Origin: Eubacteriales bacterium
Lineage (GTDB): Bacteria > Bacillota > Clostridia > Christensenellales > CAG-138
Reading direction: 5' to 3'
Assembly: GCA_028703645.1 (NCBI GenBank)
Contig: JAQVML010000047.1
Location: 1 to 7,983, forward strand
Length of the DNA stretch: 7,983 bases
Made by a program: the position numbers and the translations under genes. This document shows positions 1 through 5,930 of this stretch, piece by piece. Position 1 is the first letter of the stretch. Each line of letters begins with the position of its first letter. A model generated the notes under the pieces. That model did not search any database and had not been told where the DNA came from. It was given only the letters and a program-made list of their open reading frames with translations.

Positions 1-1169
1 AGCTCGCGCTTGTCGAGCCTGAGGCGGCAGCACATGGAGACCGCATCTTCCGGCGAAAGATCAGAATTGACATAGTTCGCGAAATACGGAATGCCGTATT
101 TGCAGGTAATGCGCATGAAGTCGTCCACAACGGGACTCGACCAGTCGAAGTCCTTGGTGATATTGATCGTCGGAATGGGAAACGTGAACACGCGGCCTTT
201 CGCGTCGCCATCGAGCATGACCTTGCAAAATGCGTGGTTGAAGAGATCCATCTGCTCCTGAAAATCGCCATACGTTTCTTCCATCATCTTGCCGCCGATG
301 AGTACCGGCTCGTCCTTGAGCGTGGAAGGAACCTTGATATCGAACGTCAGGTTGGAAAATGGGCACTGGAACCCAACGCGCGTGGGCACGTTGATGTTGA
401 ACACAAACTCCTGCAAACACTGGCAAACCTGATCAAACGTCATGTTGTCATATTTGACAAACGGCGCGCAATAGGTGTCAAACGAACTCCAAGCCTGCGC
501 ACCAGCGGTTTCCCCCTGCGTCGTGAAGGTAGAGTTGACGATCTGGCCCAAAAATGAGCGCAGATGCTTTGCGGGTTTGCTCTCCACTTTTCCGTCTACG
601 CCGCCGAACCCGTCCGAGAGGAGCTGGCGAAGATCCCAGCCCGCGCAATATGGGCCGAAGAAGCCGAGATCGTGGATATGCGCGTCTCCGCTCTCGTGTA
701 CCTTGCACACGTCGATGGGATAGATTTCGTAGAGCCAATATTTCTTGGTGAACGCCTCGCGCACATAGTTGTTGAGGCCGTTGACGCTGCGCTGCATGTT
801 TGCGTTCTCTTTCACACCCCAATCGCGATCGTTGAGATAATCGCCAAACATGTCGATGGTCGCGCCGATGAGCGCGTTGATCTCGCGCGTGCCGCGCCGC
901 TTTTCACGATAGAGAATATACGCCTTCGCGGTCTTTGCGTGGCCTGCCTCGATGAGTACCTTCTCAACCAGATCCTGAATGCTTTCCACGTCCGGCGTGT
1001 TGTCGCCGTAGCGCGCTTCCGCAAGGCGAACGACATCGTCGGCAAGGCACTCGGAGCGTTCCTCATCCGTGCCGTTGACGGCCTGTGCAGCCTTCCAGAT
1101 GGCATTCTTTATCTTGAGACGGTCAAACGCTTCCTGACGTCCGTCGCGCTTGGTGATCATTTGAAACAT
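1..1169 (-). CDS. nrdD: Anaerobic (class III) ribonucleoside-triphosphate reductase, N-terminal half, cut by the window edge
   Basis: This cytoplasmic glycyl-radical enzyme reduces ribonucleoside triphosphates to dNTPs without oxygen, using an activating radical-SAM partner, NrdG. I translated 389 complete codons with no stop. Residues about 5-95 form an ATP-cone, the allosteric nucleotide-binding domain (KRDGRQEAFD at 7-16, then a helix-rich segment). The catalytic barrel follows: HIHDLG at 164-169, Cys175 in a YCAGWDL context, TRVGFQCPFSNLTFD at 263-277, and MCCRLRLD at 379-386, where families of this type carry the thiyl-radical cysteine. The family is usually about 700 residues or more, so the C-terminal half with the zinc cysteines and glycyl-radical loop lies beyond position 1. 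The start at 1169 is preferred because GGGAGGG ends 9 bases upstream. The in-frame ATG at 1160 is a weaker alternative with an AGGGA 10 bases upstream. The enzyme identity is secure; the function of individual cysteines is by family analogy. Confidence 0.95.
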   Translation of the reverse strand, partial: MFQMITKRDGRQEAFDRLKIKNAIWKAAQAVNGTDEERSECLADDVVRLAEARYGDNTPDVESIQDLVEKVLIEAGHAKTAKAYILYREKRRGTREINALIGATIDMFGDYLNDRDWGVKENANMQRSVNGLNNYVREAFTKKYWLYEIYPIDVCKVHESGDAHIHDLGFFGPYCAGWDLRQLLSDGFGGVDGKVESKPAKHLRSFLGQIVNSTFTTQGETAGAQAWSSFDTYCAPFVKYDNMTFDQVCQCLQEFVFNINVPTRVGFQCPFSNLTFDIKVPSTLKDEPVLIGGKMMEETYGDFQEQMDLFNHAFCKVMLDGDAKGRVFTFPIPTINITKDFDWSSPVVDDFMRITCKYGIPYFANYVNSDLSPEDAVSMCCRLRLDKRE

Positions 1170-1202
1170 ATCCCTATTCCCTCCCGTTTGGTGTGCAATA
1201 TC

Positions 1203-1231
1203 AGTTTAACTGCCGCTATATTTTGTGTCAA
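1203..1231 (-). promoter_or_regulatory. nrdD: Proximal nrdD promoter (sigmaA-like)
   Basis: On the minus strand a perfect -35 TTGACA (1231-1226) is followed by a 17-base spacer and TAAACT (1208-1203, 4 of 6 matches to TATAAT). Transcription would start near 1196, giving a leader of about 27 bases that includes the GGGAGGG ribosome binding site. The -35 end overlaps an NrdR-like box, which fits repression by blocking RNA polymerase. Assignment is by motif only. Confidence 0.6.
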
Positions 1232-1260
1232 TAGACGATCCTGCATACCAAATATTGATA
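1213..1260. promoter_or_regulatory. Proximal pair of NrdR-box-like operators
   Basis: NrdR is the ATP-cone/zinc-ribbon repressor of ribonucleotide reductase genes. Its known box is a 16-base palindrome, acaCwAtATaTwGtgt, normally found as pairs two to three helical turns apart. Site 1213-1228 matches 13 of 16 positions. Site 1245-1260 matches 10 of 16 but keeps all six core bases (C4, A6, A8, T9, T11, G13). The starts are 32 bases apart with a 16-base spacer. The first site overlaps the -35 and spacer of the proximal nrdD promoter. The second site alone would be weak; the spacing and the downstream gene make the pair credible. Confidence 0.6.
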
Positions 1261-1261
1261 T

Positions 1262-1440
1262 ATTCAGTGGATAGACTGTGGACAATTGTTAGAAAAACGA
1301 AACCAAAGATCAAAATTGCGTAAAGTATGGCTCAAATTTCGCATCTTGCAAGAGTAACATTGCAACAATATCTGCATACGCTCTGCATAACCTGTATAAA
1401 CAATTGATTTGTTTCGAAATATTTCATAAATTATCTTATA
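1262..1440 (-). other. Region between the two nrdD promoters, with DnaA-box-like motifs and a phased direct repeat
   Basis: This AT-rich stretch has no convincing gene and would be leader RNA of the distal promoter. On the minus strand it holds TTGTCCACA (1285-1277, one mismatch to the DnaA box TTATNCACA), TTATGCAGA (1390-1382, one mismatch) and the weaker CTATCCACT (1274-1266). The plus-strand octamer TCTGCATA occurs at 1371-1378 and 1382-1389, 11 bases apart. A 31-codon reading frame (1427-1332) begins with ATG but lacks a clear Shine-Dalgarno sequence. DnaA control of ribonucleotide reductase genes is known in E. coli (nrdAB); extending it here is speculative. Confidence 0.3.
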
Positions 1441-1445
1441 ATATG

Positions 1446-1493
1446 ATACAAAATATTGTATGTTCGTTCGATGTGCGACTCAACATCTTGTGT
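1446..1493. promoter_or_regulatory. Distal pair of NrdR-box-like operators
   Basis: Site 1446-1461 (atacaaaatattgtat) and site 1478-1493 (actcaacatcttgtgt) each match 13 of the 16 positions of the NrdR box acaCwAtATaTwGtgt, and both keep all six core bases. The starts are exactly 32 bases apart with a 16-base spacer, the arrangement known for paired NrdR sites. One box covers a predicted -10 and the other a predicted -35 of a minus-strand promoter, so a bound repressor would occlude both. The only downstream gene is nrdD, a classic NrdR target. Binding has not been shown. Confidence 0.68.
1455..1483 (-). promoter_or_regulatory. nrdD: Distal nrdD promoter (sigmaA-like)
   Basis: The minus strand shows TTGAGT (1483-1478, 4 of 6), a 17-base spacer, and TACAAT (1460-1455, 5 of 6). 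Start of transcription would be near 1448, giving a leader of about 280 bases before nrdD. Both hexamers are embedded in NrdR-like boxes. It lies downstream of the serA terminator, so it would start a new transcript rather than extend the ser operon. The AT-rich sequence just downstream could host other -10 elements, so the exact start is uncertain. Confidence 0.5.
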
Positions 1494-1535
1494 CCGTGGC
1501 TCTTTTTCTACGTTCAGTACAGTTTATTAACGCGC

Positions 1536-1564
1536 AAAAAACTCCGGTGTTGAGCACCGGAGTT
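1536..1564 (-). terminator. Intrinsic terminator of the serC-serA operon
   Basis: A perfect 10-bp stem (AACTCCGGTG pairing with CACCGGAGTT) closes a 5-base loop at 1550-1554. Read on the minus strand it runs into six T residues (1541-1536). It sits 33 bases after the serA stop codon and separates the serine operon from nrdD. Confidence 0.92.
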
Positions 1565-1597
1565 GTGAAACTCTGATCGGATTCGTTACAAAGAATG

Positions 1598-2512
1598 TTA
1601 CAGATTGAATGCTTTTACGATCAGATCGACGATTTCTACGCCGATTCTTGCCTGTGCTTCCTTCGTAGAGGCGCCGATGTGCGGCGTGCTGCTCACGCGC
1701 GGATGTTTGTAGAGCGCCTCATTCTTGCTCGGCTCTTCCGCGAACACATCAAGGCCCGCACCGTAAACTTTGCCGCTCTCGAGCGCTTCAAGAAGCGCCG
1801 CTTCGTCGACATTGGTGCCGCGAGATGTGTTGATGATGATCACGCCGTTCTTCATCTTTGCGAGCGCTTCGCGGCTGACCAGCGGTTGGCCGGGCAGCGA
1901 CGGAACATGCAGCGAGATGATGTCTGCGGTGGATAGTAACTCGTCGATTTCGACATAGCGCATGGTGTCGCATTCGAGTTCCGGTACCTTGTAAATATCG
2001 TACGCAAGCACCTTCATGCCCAGTGCCTGGCAGCGGCGGCCAAGCGCCTGACCGATGCGACCGTAGCCGACGATGCCGACGGTTTTACCCATGAGCTCGA
2101 TGCCTTCGTAGGACTTCTTCTCCCATTTGCCTTCGCGCATGGTGTGTCCCGCGGCGGAGATGAAGCGCGCGCAGGAGAACATATGTCCCAGCGCAAGCTC
2201 TGCAACCGCGTCCGAACTGGCTCTCGGTGTGTTGCAAACGGAGATGCCGCGCCCCTCGGCGCAGACTTTATCGATGTTGTCGATGCCGACGCCCGCGCGG
2301 ATGACCAGCTTTAATTTGCCGGTCATGCAGGCCGCGTTGATCTGCGGCTCGCGAACCTTTGTCGCGCTGCGTACAACGAGCACATCATAATCCTTTACGG
2401 CTTCGCAAAGCGCGTCCGGATCATAAAACTTCACGTCAACCTGGCAGCCTTTTGCTTCAAGCGCGGCAATCGCGCCTTTTTCCATGCCGTCACTGGCAAG
2501 AATTTTAATCAT
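1598..2512 (-). CDS. serA: D-3-phosphoglycerate dehydrogenase, short form without ACT domain
   Basis: This cytosolic NAD-dependent enzyme oxidises 3-phosphoglycerate to 3-phosphohydroxypyruvate, the first step of serine synthesis. The 304-residue protein has the D-isomer-specific 2-hydroxyacid dehydrogenase layout: a split substrate-binding domain (about 1-100 and 282-304) around a Rossmann domain with GYGRIG at 149-154. The catalytic triad is visible as Arg231 in NTSRG, Glu260 in DVFAEEP and His278 in HIGASTKEAQ. Arg-to-Glu spacing is 29, as in E. coli SerA. The protein ends straight after the catalytic core, so the C-terminal ACT domain that mediates serine feedback inhibition in longer forms is absent. 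The start is supported by GGGGAG seven bases upstream. serC lies 26 bases upstream in the same operon, which favours SerA over glycerate, hydroxypyruvate or D-lactate dehydrogenases of the same superfamily. Confidence 0.93.
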   Translation of the reverse strand: MIKILASDGMEKGAIAALEAKGCQVDVKFYDPDALCEAVKDYDVLVVRSATKVREPQINAACMTGKLKLVIRAGVGIDNIDKVCAEGRGISVCNTPRASSDAVAELALGHMFSCARFISAAGHTMREGKWEKKSYEGIELMGKTVGIVGYGRIGQALGRRCQALGMKVLAYDIYKVPELECDTMRYVEIDELLSTADIISLHVPSLPGQPLVSREALAKMKNGVIIINTSRGTNVDEAALLEALESGKVYGAGLDVFAEEPSKNEALYKHPRVSSTPHIGASTKEAQARIGVEIVDLIVKAFNL

Positions 2513-2538
2513 AGTGTTTCTCCCCTATTCGTAGTTCG

Positions 2539-3627
2539 TTACTGGTTCTCTGCTTCAAACTTCTTGAGGAAGTCGACCAGCGCGACAACGCCCTCTTTTG
2601 GCATTGCGTTATAGGTGGAAGCGCGCAGACCGCCAACACTCTTGTGACCCTTGAGGTTATCATAGCCCGCGGCCTTTGTCGCAGCGACGACTTTTGCATC
2701 CATCGCCTCGTCGCCTGTGACAAACGGAATGTTCATCAGCGAGCGATACTTTTTCTCAACCGTGCCGCGGAACATCTTGCTGGAATCGAGGAAGTCGTAG
2801 AGAACCTTGGCTTTGTCCTCGTTGATTGCCTGCATCGCGGAAAGTCCGCCGATCTTCTTGAGATATTTAAACACTTTGCCGCAGACGTAGATCGCCCAGC
2901 AGTTCGGCGTGTTGTACATGGAACCGTTTTCCGCATGGATGTCATAGCGCATATAGGTCGGCACCCATTCCGGCAGATCCGTTCGGATCAAATCCTCGCG
3001 GATGATGGCGACGACCATACCCGCCGGACCAACGTTCTTCTGTACGCCGGCATAGATCATGCCGTAGTCGGAAACGTTGCAGGGCTTAGAGAGGAACATG
3101 GAAGACTGGTCGGCGACCAGCGTCTTGCCCTTGGTGTTCGGTAGATTCGCATACGTCGTGCCATGGATAGTCTCGTTTTCGCAGATGTAGACATAATCCG
3201 CGTTCTCGTCGATGGGCAGATCGCTCACATCGGGAACGTAGCTGAAGTTCTTATCTTTGCTGGTAGCAATGACATTGACTTTGCCGTATTTTTTCGCTTC
3301 TTCGGCAGCCTTTTTCGACCACGCGCCGGTGACGATATAATCCGCAACGCCGTTCTTCATCAGGTTCGCAGGAATCATGGCAAACTGCAATGTCGCGCCA
3401 CCCTGAATGAAGAGCACTTTATAGTTGCTGGGAATATTCATGAGTTCGCGCAGATCCGCTTCAGCTTCATCGATGATGGTTTGAAACACTTTGGAGCGAT
3501 GCGACATCTCCATGACACACATACCGCTGCCTTTGTAGTTCATCATCTCCGCCGCGACTTCTTCGAGCACTTCAACGGGCATTGTTGCGGGACCCGCAGA
3601 AAAATTGTAGATACGGTCGTATTTCAT
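2539..3627 (-). CDS. serC: Phosphoserine aminotransferase
   Basis: This PLP enzyme transfers an amino group from glutamate to 3-phosphohydroxypyruvate to give O-phosphoserine, the second step of serine synthesis; the family can also act in pyridoxine synthesis. The protein has 362 residues, the normal length. Hallmarks are NFSAGPA at 8-14, GGATLQF at 76-82, the PLP lysine Lys197 in AGVQKNVGPAG, and the C-terminal GHKSVGGLRASTYNAMP block at 327-343, with Arg335 likely binding substrate phosphate or carboxylate. I chose the ATG at 3627: AGGAG lies eight bases upstream and the conserved fold begins at once. A longer in-frame version from 3711 would start inside the predicted -35 hexamer and adds unconserved sequence. 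It is first in an operon with serA; no phosphoserine phosphatase (serB) is adjacent. Confidence 0.96.
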   Translation of the reverse strand: MKYDRIYNFSAGPATMPVEVLEEVAAEMMNYKGSGMCVMEMSHRSKVFQTIIDEAEADLRELMNIPSNYKVLFIQGGATLQFAMIPANLMKNGVADYIVTGAWSKKAAEEAKKYGKVNVIATSKDKNFSYVPDVSDLPIDENADYVYICENETIHGTTYANLPNTKGKTLVADQSSMFLSKPCNVSDYGMIYAGVQKNVGPAGMVVAIIREDLIRTDLPEWVPTYMRYDIHAENGSMYNTPNCWAIYVCGKVFKYLKKIGGLSAMQAINEDKAKVLYDFLDSSKMFRGTVEKKYRSLMNIPFVTGDEAMDAKVVAATKAAGYDNLKGHKSVGGLRASTYNAMPKEGVVALVDFLKKFEAENQ

Positions 3628-3682
3628 ACTGCACACTCCTAAAAGATTTTTCATGATATGTTGGAAATGGTTTATCAAATAC

Positions 3683-3711
3683 ATTATATCCTTGGAAGAA
3701 CCGCAATTCAA
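3683..3711 (-). promoter_or_regulatory. serC: serC-serA promoter (sigmaA-like)
   Basis: The minus strand shows TTGAAT (3711-3706, 4 of 6), a 17-base spacer, and a perfect TATAAT (3688-3683). Transcription would start near 3676, leaving a leader of about 50 bases. Upstream, from about 3761 to 3723, the DNA is very AT-rich, including 21 consecutive A/T bases at 3741-3761. Its nearer part could act as an UP element. I see no T-box or riboswitch fold in the short leader. Confidence 0.75.
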
Positions 3712-3788
3712 CCTCGATTTCTCTAAAAATTTAAGGTTTCAAAATATATTTTTATATATATGTTTTGCAGATATTACAACCAATGCAG

Positions 3789-3818
3789 ACACCCGCGCAG
3801 ATTGCTCCGCGCGGGTGT
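3789..3818 (-). terminator. GC-rich hairpin closing the ABC transporter operon
   Basis: A perfect 10-bp stem (ACACCCGCGC with GCGCGGGTGT) surrounds a 10-base loop at 3799-3808, starting 16 bases after the last permease's stop codon. Its position suggests termination or 3'-end protection of the transporter mRNA. On the minus strand no U-run follows directly (CTGCATTGG comes next); the only T-run, TTTT, is on the plus-strand side, where no gene ends. It may therefore be a weak or factor-assisted terminator. Confidence 0.5.
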
Positions 3819-3834
3819 TTTGAATAGCAGTTGT

Positions 3835-4818
3835 TTATCTTTCTTCTCGGAAATACGCAACGCCCAAGCTACGCGGCGGTTGATCTTCGCGCTTTTTACG
3901 CAGTGCTACCATGATCAGCACGAACAGCGTGAACAGATACGGCAGCATCTTGAAGATTTCCTGAGAGCTTCTGGTCAATCCCGGAATGTAGAAATACAAC
4001 CAGAAGAGTGCGCCAAACAGATATGCGCCCCAGATCGTGCGCTTTGGTTTCCACGTTGCGAAGATAACCAACGCGACCGCTAGCCAGCCGAGCGCTTCAA
4101 TCGCGCCGTCGTTTGCCCAGGTGCCCTTCGTGTAGTCCATGACGTAGTAGAGTCCGCCCAGGCCGGAGATACCGGCTCCGATGCAGGTAGCGAGGTATTT
4201 ATACTTCGCCACGTTGATGCCTGCTGCGTCCGCCGTCGCGGGGTTTTCGCCGACCGCTCGAAGGTTGAGGCCGATGCTGGTCTTGTTGATGAACCAGCCG
4301 ACAAAAATCGCCAGCACAATCGCAAGATAGACCATGAACCCGTAGCTGAGGAAGAGCTTGTCGATAATCCCCCAACCGTCCGTCCAACTCTGCGTTGCGC
4401 GGAAAGCGCCGCTCGTTGTCGCAACGGAGATCTGGCCCACGCCGCCCGCAAGCTTCATCAGCGATCCGCCAAAGAAGTTCGCAACACCGCCGGAGAAGAT
4501 GGTCAGCGTCAAACCGGTTACGTTCTGGTTCGTCCGCAGCGTAATGGTCAAAAAGCTGAAGATCAATCCGCCGATCATCGCCGCTAAAAACGCGCAGGCA
4601 ACGGCGATCAGAATGCAGAGAAAGACGCTCGGCTCGGCGACCGCGTTTTCATAGAAAAACACGCCAGTCAATCCGGCAATACCGCCAAGGTACATCACGC
4701 CCGGAACGCCCAGGTTGAGATTGCCGGACTTCTCCGCCAAAATCTCGCCGACTGCGCCGTAGATGATGATGGTACCAAATACAATTGCCGCCTGGAATAA
4801 AGCGATAAACTCGGTCAT
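3835..4818 (-). CDS. BMP-family nucleoside-type ABC transporter, second permease (NupQ/YufQ-like)
   Basis: This integral membrane protein of the branched-chain-permease superfamily (BPD_transp_2) is one half of the translocation channel. It has 327 residues and several hydrophobic spans, for example about 5-25, 64-92 and 146-170, with a short basic C-terminus. Family motifs include AEKSGNLNLGVPGVMYLGG near 28-46, a TNQNVTGLTLT block near 97-106, and the cytoplasmic coupling loop LRAVGENPATADAAGINV. Its start codon overlaps the stop of the first permease (ATGA at 4818-4815), with GGAGGG a few bases upstream, so translation is coupled. Close relatives in Bacillus (NupQ) and Lactococcus (NupC) work in guanosine or general nucleoside import; lipoprotein-type sugar importers are related but less likely. 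Substrate is inferred from the family. Confidence 0.88.
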   Translation of the reverse strand: MTEFIALFQAAIVFGTIIIYGAVGEILAEKSGNLNLGVPGVMYLGGIAGLTGVFFYENAVAEPSVFLCILIAVACAFLAAMIGGLIFSFLTITLRTNQNVTGLTLTIFSGGVANFFGGSLMKLAGGVGQISVATTSGAFRATQSWTDGWGIIDKLFLSYGFMVYLAIVLAIFVGWFINKTSIGLNLRAVGENPATADAAGINVAKYKYLATCIGAGISGLGGLYYVMDYTKGTWANDGAIEALGWLAVALVIFATWKPKRTIWGAYLFGALFWLYFYIPGLTRSSQEIFKMLPYLFTLFVLIMVALRKKREDQPPRSLGVAYFREER

Positions 4819-5930
4819 TTTTCGCCCTCCTTGCTCTTAGCCGAACGGAATTTTATCTTGTAATTGATGAAGAATTCGCTGCCGAGAATGAAGAACAGGA
4901 TGATGCCTGTAATCATTTCGGATACGTAATCATTCAACTGGAATTGGGACGCAATTTCGATTGCGCCGCGCTCCAGGAACACGATCAGCGCGGAAATGAG
5001 AATCATGACAAAGCTGTTAAACCGCGCAAGCCATGCGATGATGATCGCCGTAAATCCGCGGCCGCCAGCCGTGCTCGTCGAGATCGTGTGACTCGCGCCG
5101 CTGACCGCGAGGAAACCCGCGATTCCGCAGATTGCGCCGGAGATGATCATCGAGCGAATGATGACCTTGCGAACGTTGATTGCAGCGTACCGCGCCGTAT
5201 TTTCGCTTTCGCCGACAACTGCGATCTCATAACCGTGCTTGGTGTATTTCAGGTAGATGTACATGAGAATCGTCAGCGAGAGAACGATGATGACATTCAG
5301 TGTGTAGACTTGTCCGAAAATCTGCGGAAACCAGCCGCTCTTCGATGTCGGATTGATGATTCCGACCGAGTTGCTGCCAAACGGATGCTCCCACTGCGCT
5401 ACGAAAAAGCTGGTCAACTGAATGGCGATGTAGTTCATCATCAGCGTGAAGAGCGTTTCGTTTGCGTTCCATTTTGCCTTGAATACCGCGGGAATTCCGC
5501 CCCAGATGCCGCCTGCAAGCGCGCTGCCGATAAACATTACGACAATCAGCGGAACGAGCGGCAGTGTGTTTCCAAGGTTGATCATGCAGGCCGCGGCGAC
5601 GATGCCGCCAACCAGAACCTGTCCTTCTGCGCCGATATTCCAAAAGCGCATCTTAAACGCGGGCGCGAGACCAACCGAGATGCAAAGCAGCATCATGATA
5701 TCGCGAATGGTAACCCAGATGCGTTTGTTGGTGCCAAACGCGCCGTTGACCATAGCCGCATAAACTTTCAGCGGGTTGAGCTTCGTCAAAGAAAAGATGA
5801 TGATCGCGCAGATGACGAGCGCAAGCGATAATCCGATCAGGCGGATACCGAATGACTTCCAGATCGGCAGGCCATCCCGTTTTGACATGCGGACAAACGG
5901 TTCGTGATTGACGTTTTTCTCTTTACTCAC
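4815..5930 (-). CDS. BMP-family nucleoside-type ABC transporter, first permease (NupP/YufP-like)
   Basis: This membrane subunit pairs with the second permease to form the import channel. It has 371 residues with a roughly 25-residue charged cytoplasmic N-terminus, a first span at about 27-49 and further spans (about 120-150, 158-176, 208-229, 256-278, 345-360). Diagnostic motifs are FWNIGAEGQ at 96-104, NANETLFTLMMNYIA at 155-169, and the coupling loop GESENTARYAAINVRKVIIRS that contacts the ATPase. The start is GTG at 5930, lying inside the last codons of the ATPase gene (8-base overlap), with the purine-rich GGAAGGGGGGG ending six bases upstream. It is longer than the second permease mainly at its N-terminus, as is usual for this pair. 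Nucleoside import is inferred from family and operon. Confidence 0.88.
   Translation of the reverse strand: MSKEKNVNHEPFVRMSKRDGLPIWKSFGIRLIGLSLALVICAIIIFSLTKLNPLKVYAAMVNGAFGTNKRIWVTIRDIMMLLCISVGLAPAFKMRFWNIGAEGQVLVGGIVAAACMINLGNTLPLVPLIVVMFIGSALAGGIWGGIPAVFKAKWNANETLFTLMMNYIAIQLTSFFVAQWEHPFGSNSVGIINPTSKSGWFPQIFGQVYTLNVIIVLSLTILMYIYLKYTKHGYEIAVVGESENTARYAAINVRKVIIRSMIISGAICGIAGFLAVSGASHTISTSTAGGRGFTAIIIAWLARFNSFVMILISALIVFLERGAIEIASQFQLNDYVSEMITGIILFFILGSEFFINYKIKFRSAKSKEGEK

Noticed and set aside
564..1274. 236-codon plus-strand open frame opposite nrdD
   Set aside because: It lies antisense to a well-conserved nrdD coding region and runs past its start into the promoter; its translation shows no recognisable domain.
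1412..1427. Fifth NrdR-like box (tttcgaaatatttcat)
   Set aside because: It lacks the core G13 and is 34 bases from the nearest box start, off the 32-base spacing of the other pairs; probably AT-rich background.
3628..3711. N-terminal extension of serC from 3711
   Set aside because: The extension overlaps the predicted promoter hexamers and adds unconserved residues, while AGGAG sits correctly before the ATG at 3627.
3741..3761. AT-only tract as a replication origin or curved-DNA element
   Set aside because: No DnaA boxes or iterons accompany it, and it is simply upstream of the serC promoter; an UP-element contribution is the modest explanation.
4944..5831. 295-codon plus-strand open frame opposite the first permease
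   Set aside because: Its product is extremely rich in Asp, Arg and Asn, as expected from reading a membrane protein gene backwards; there is no domain or ribosome binding site evidence.
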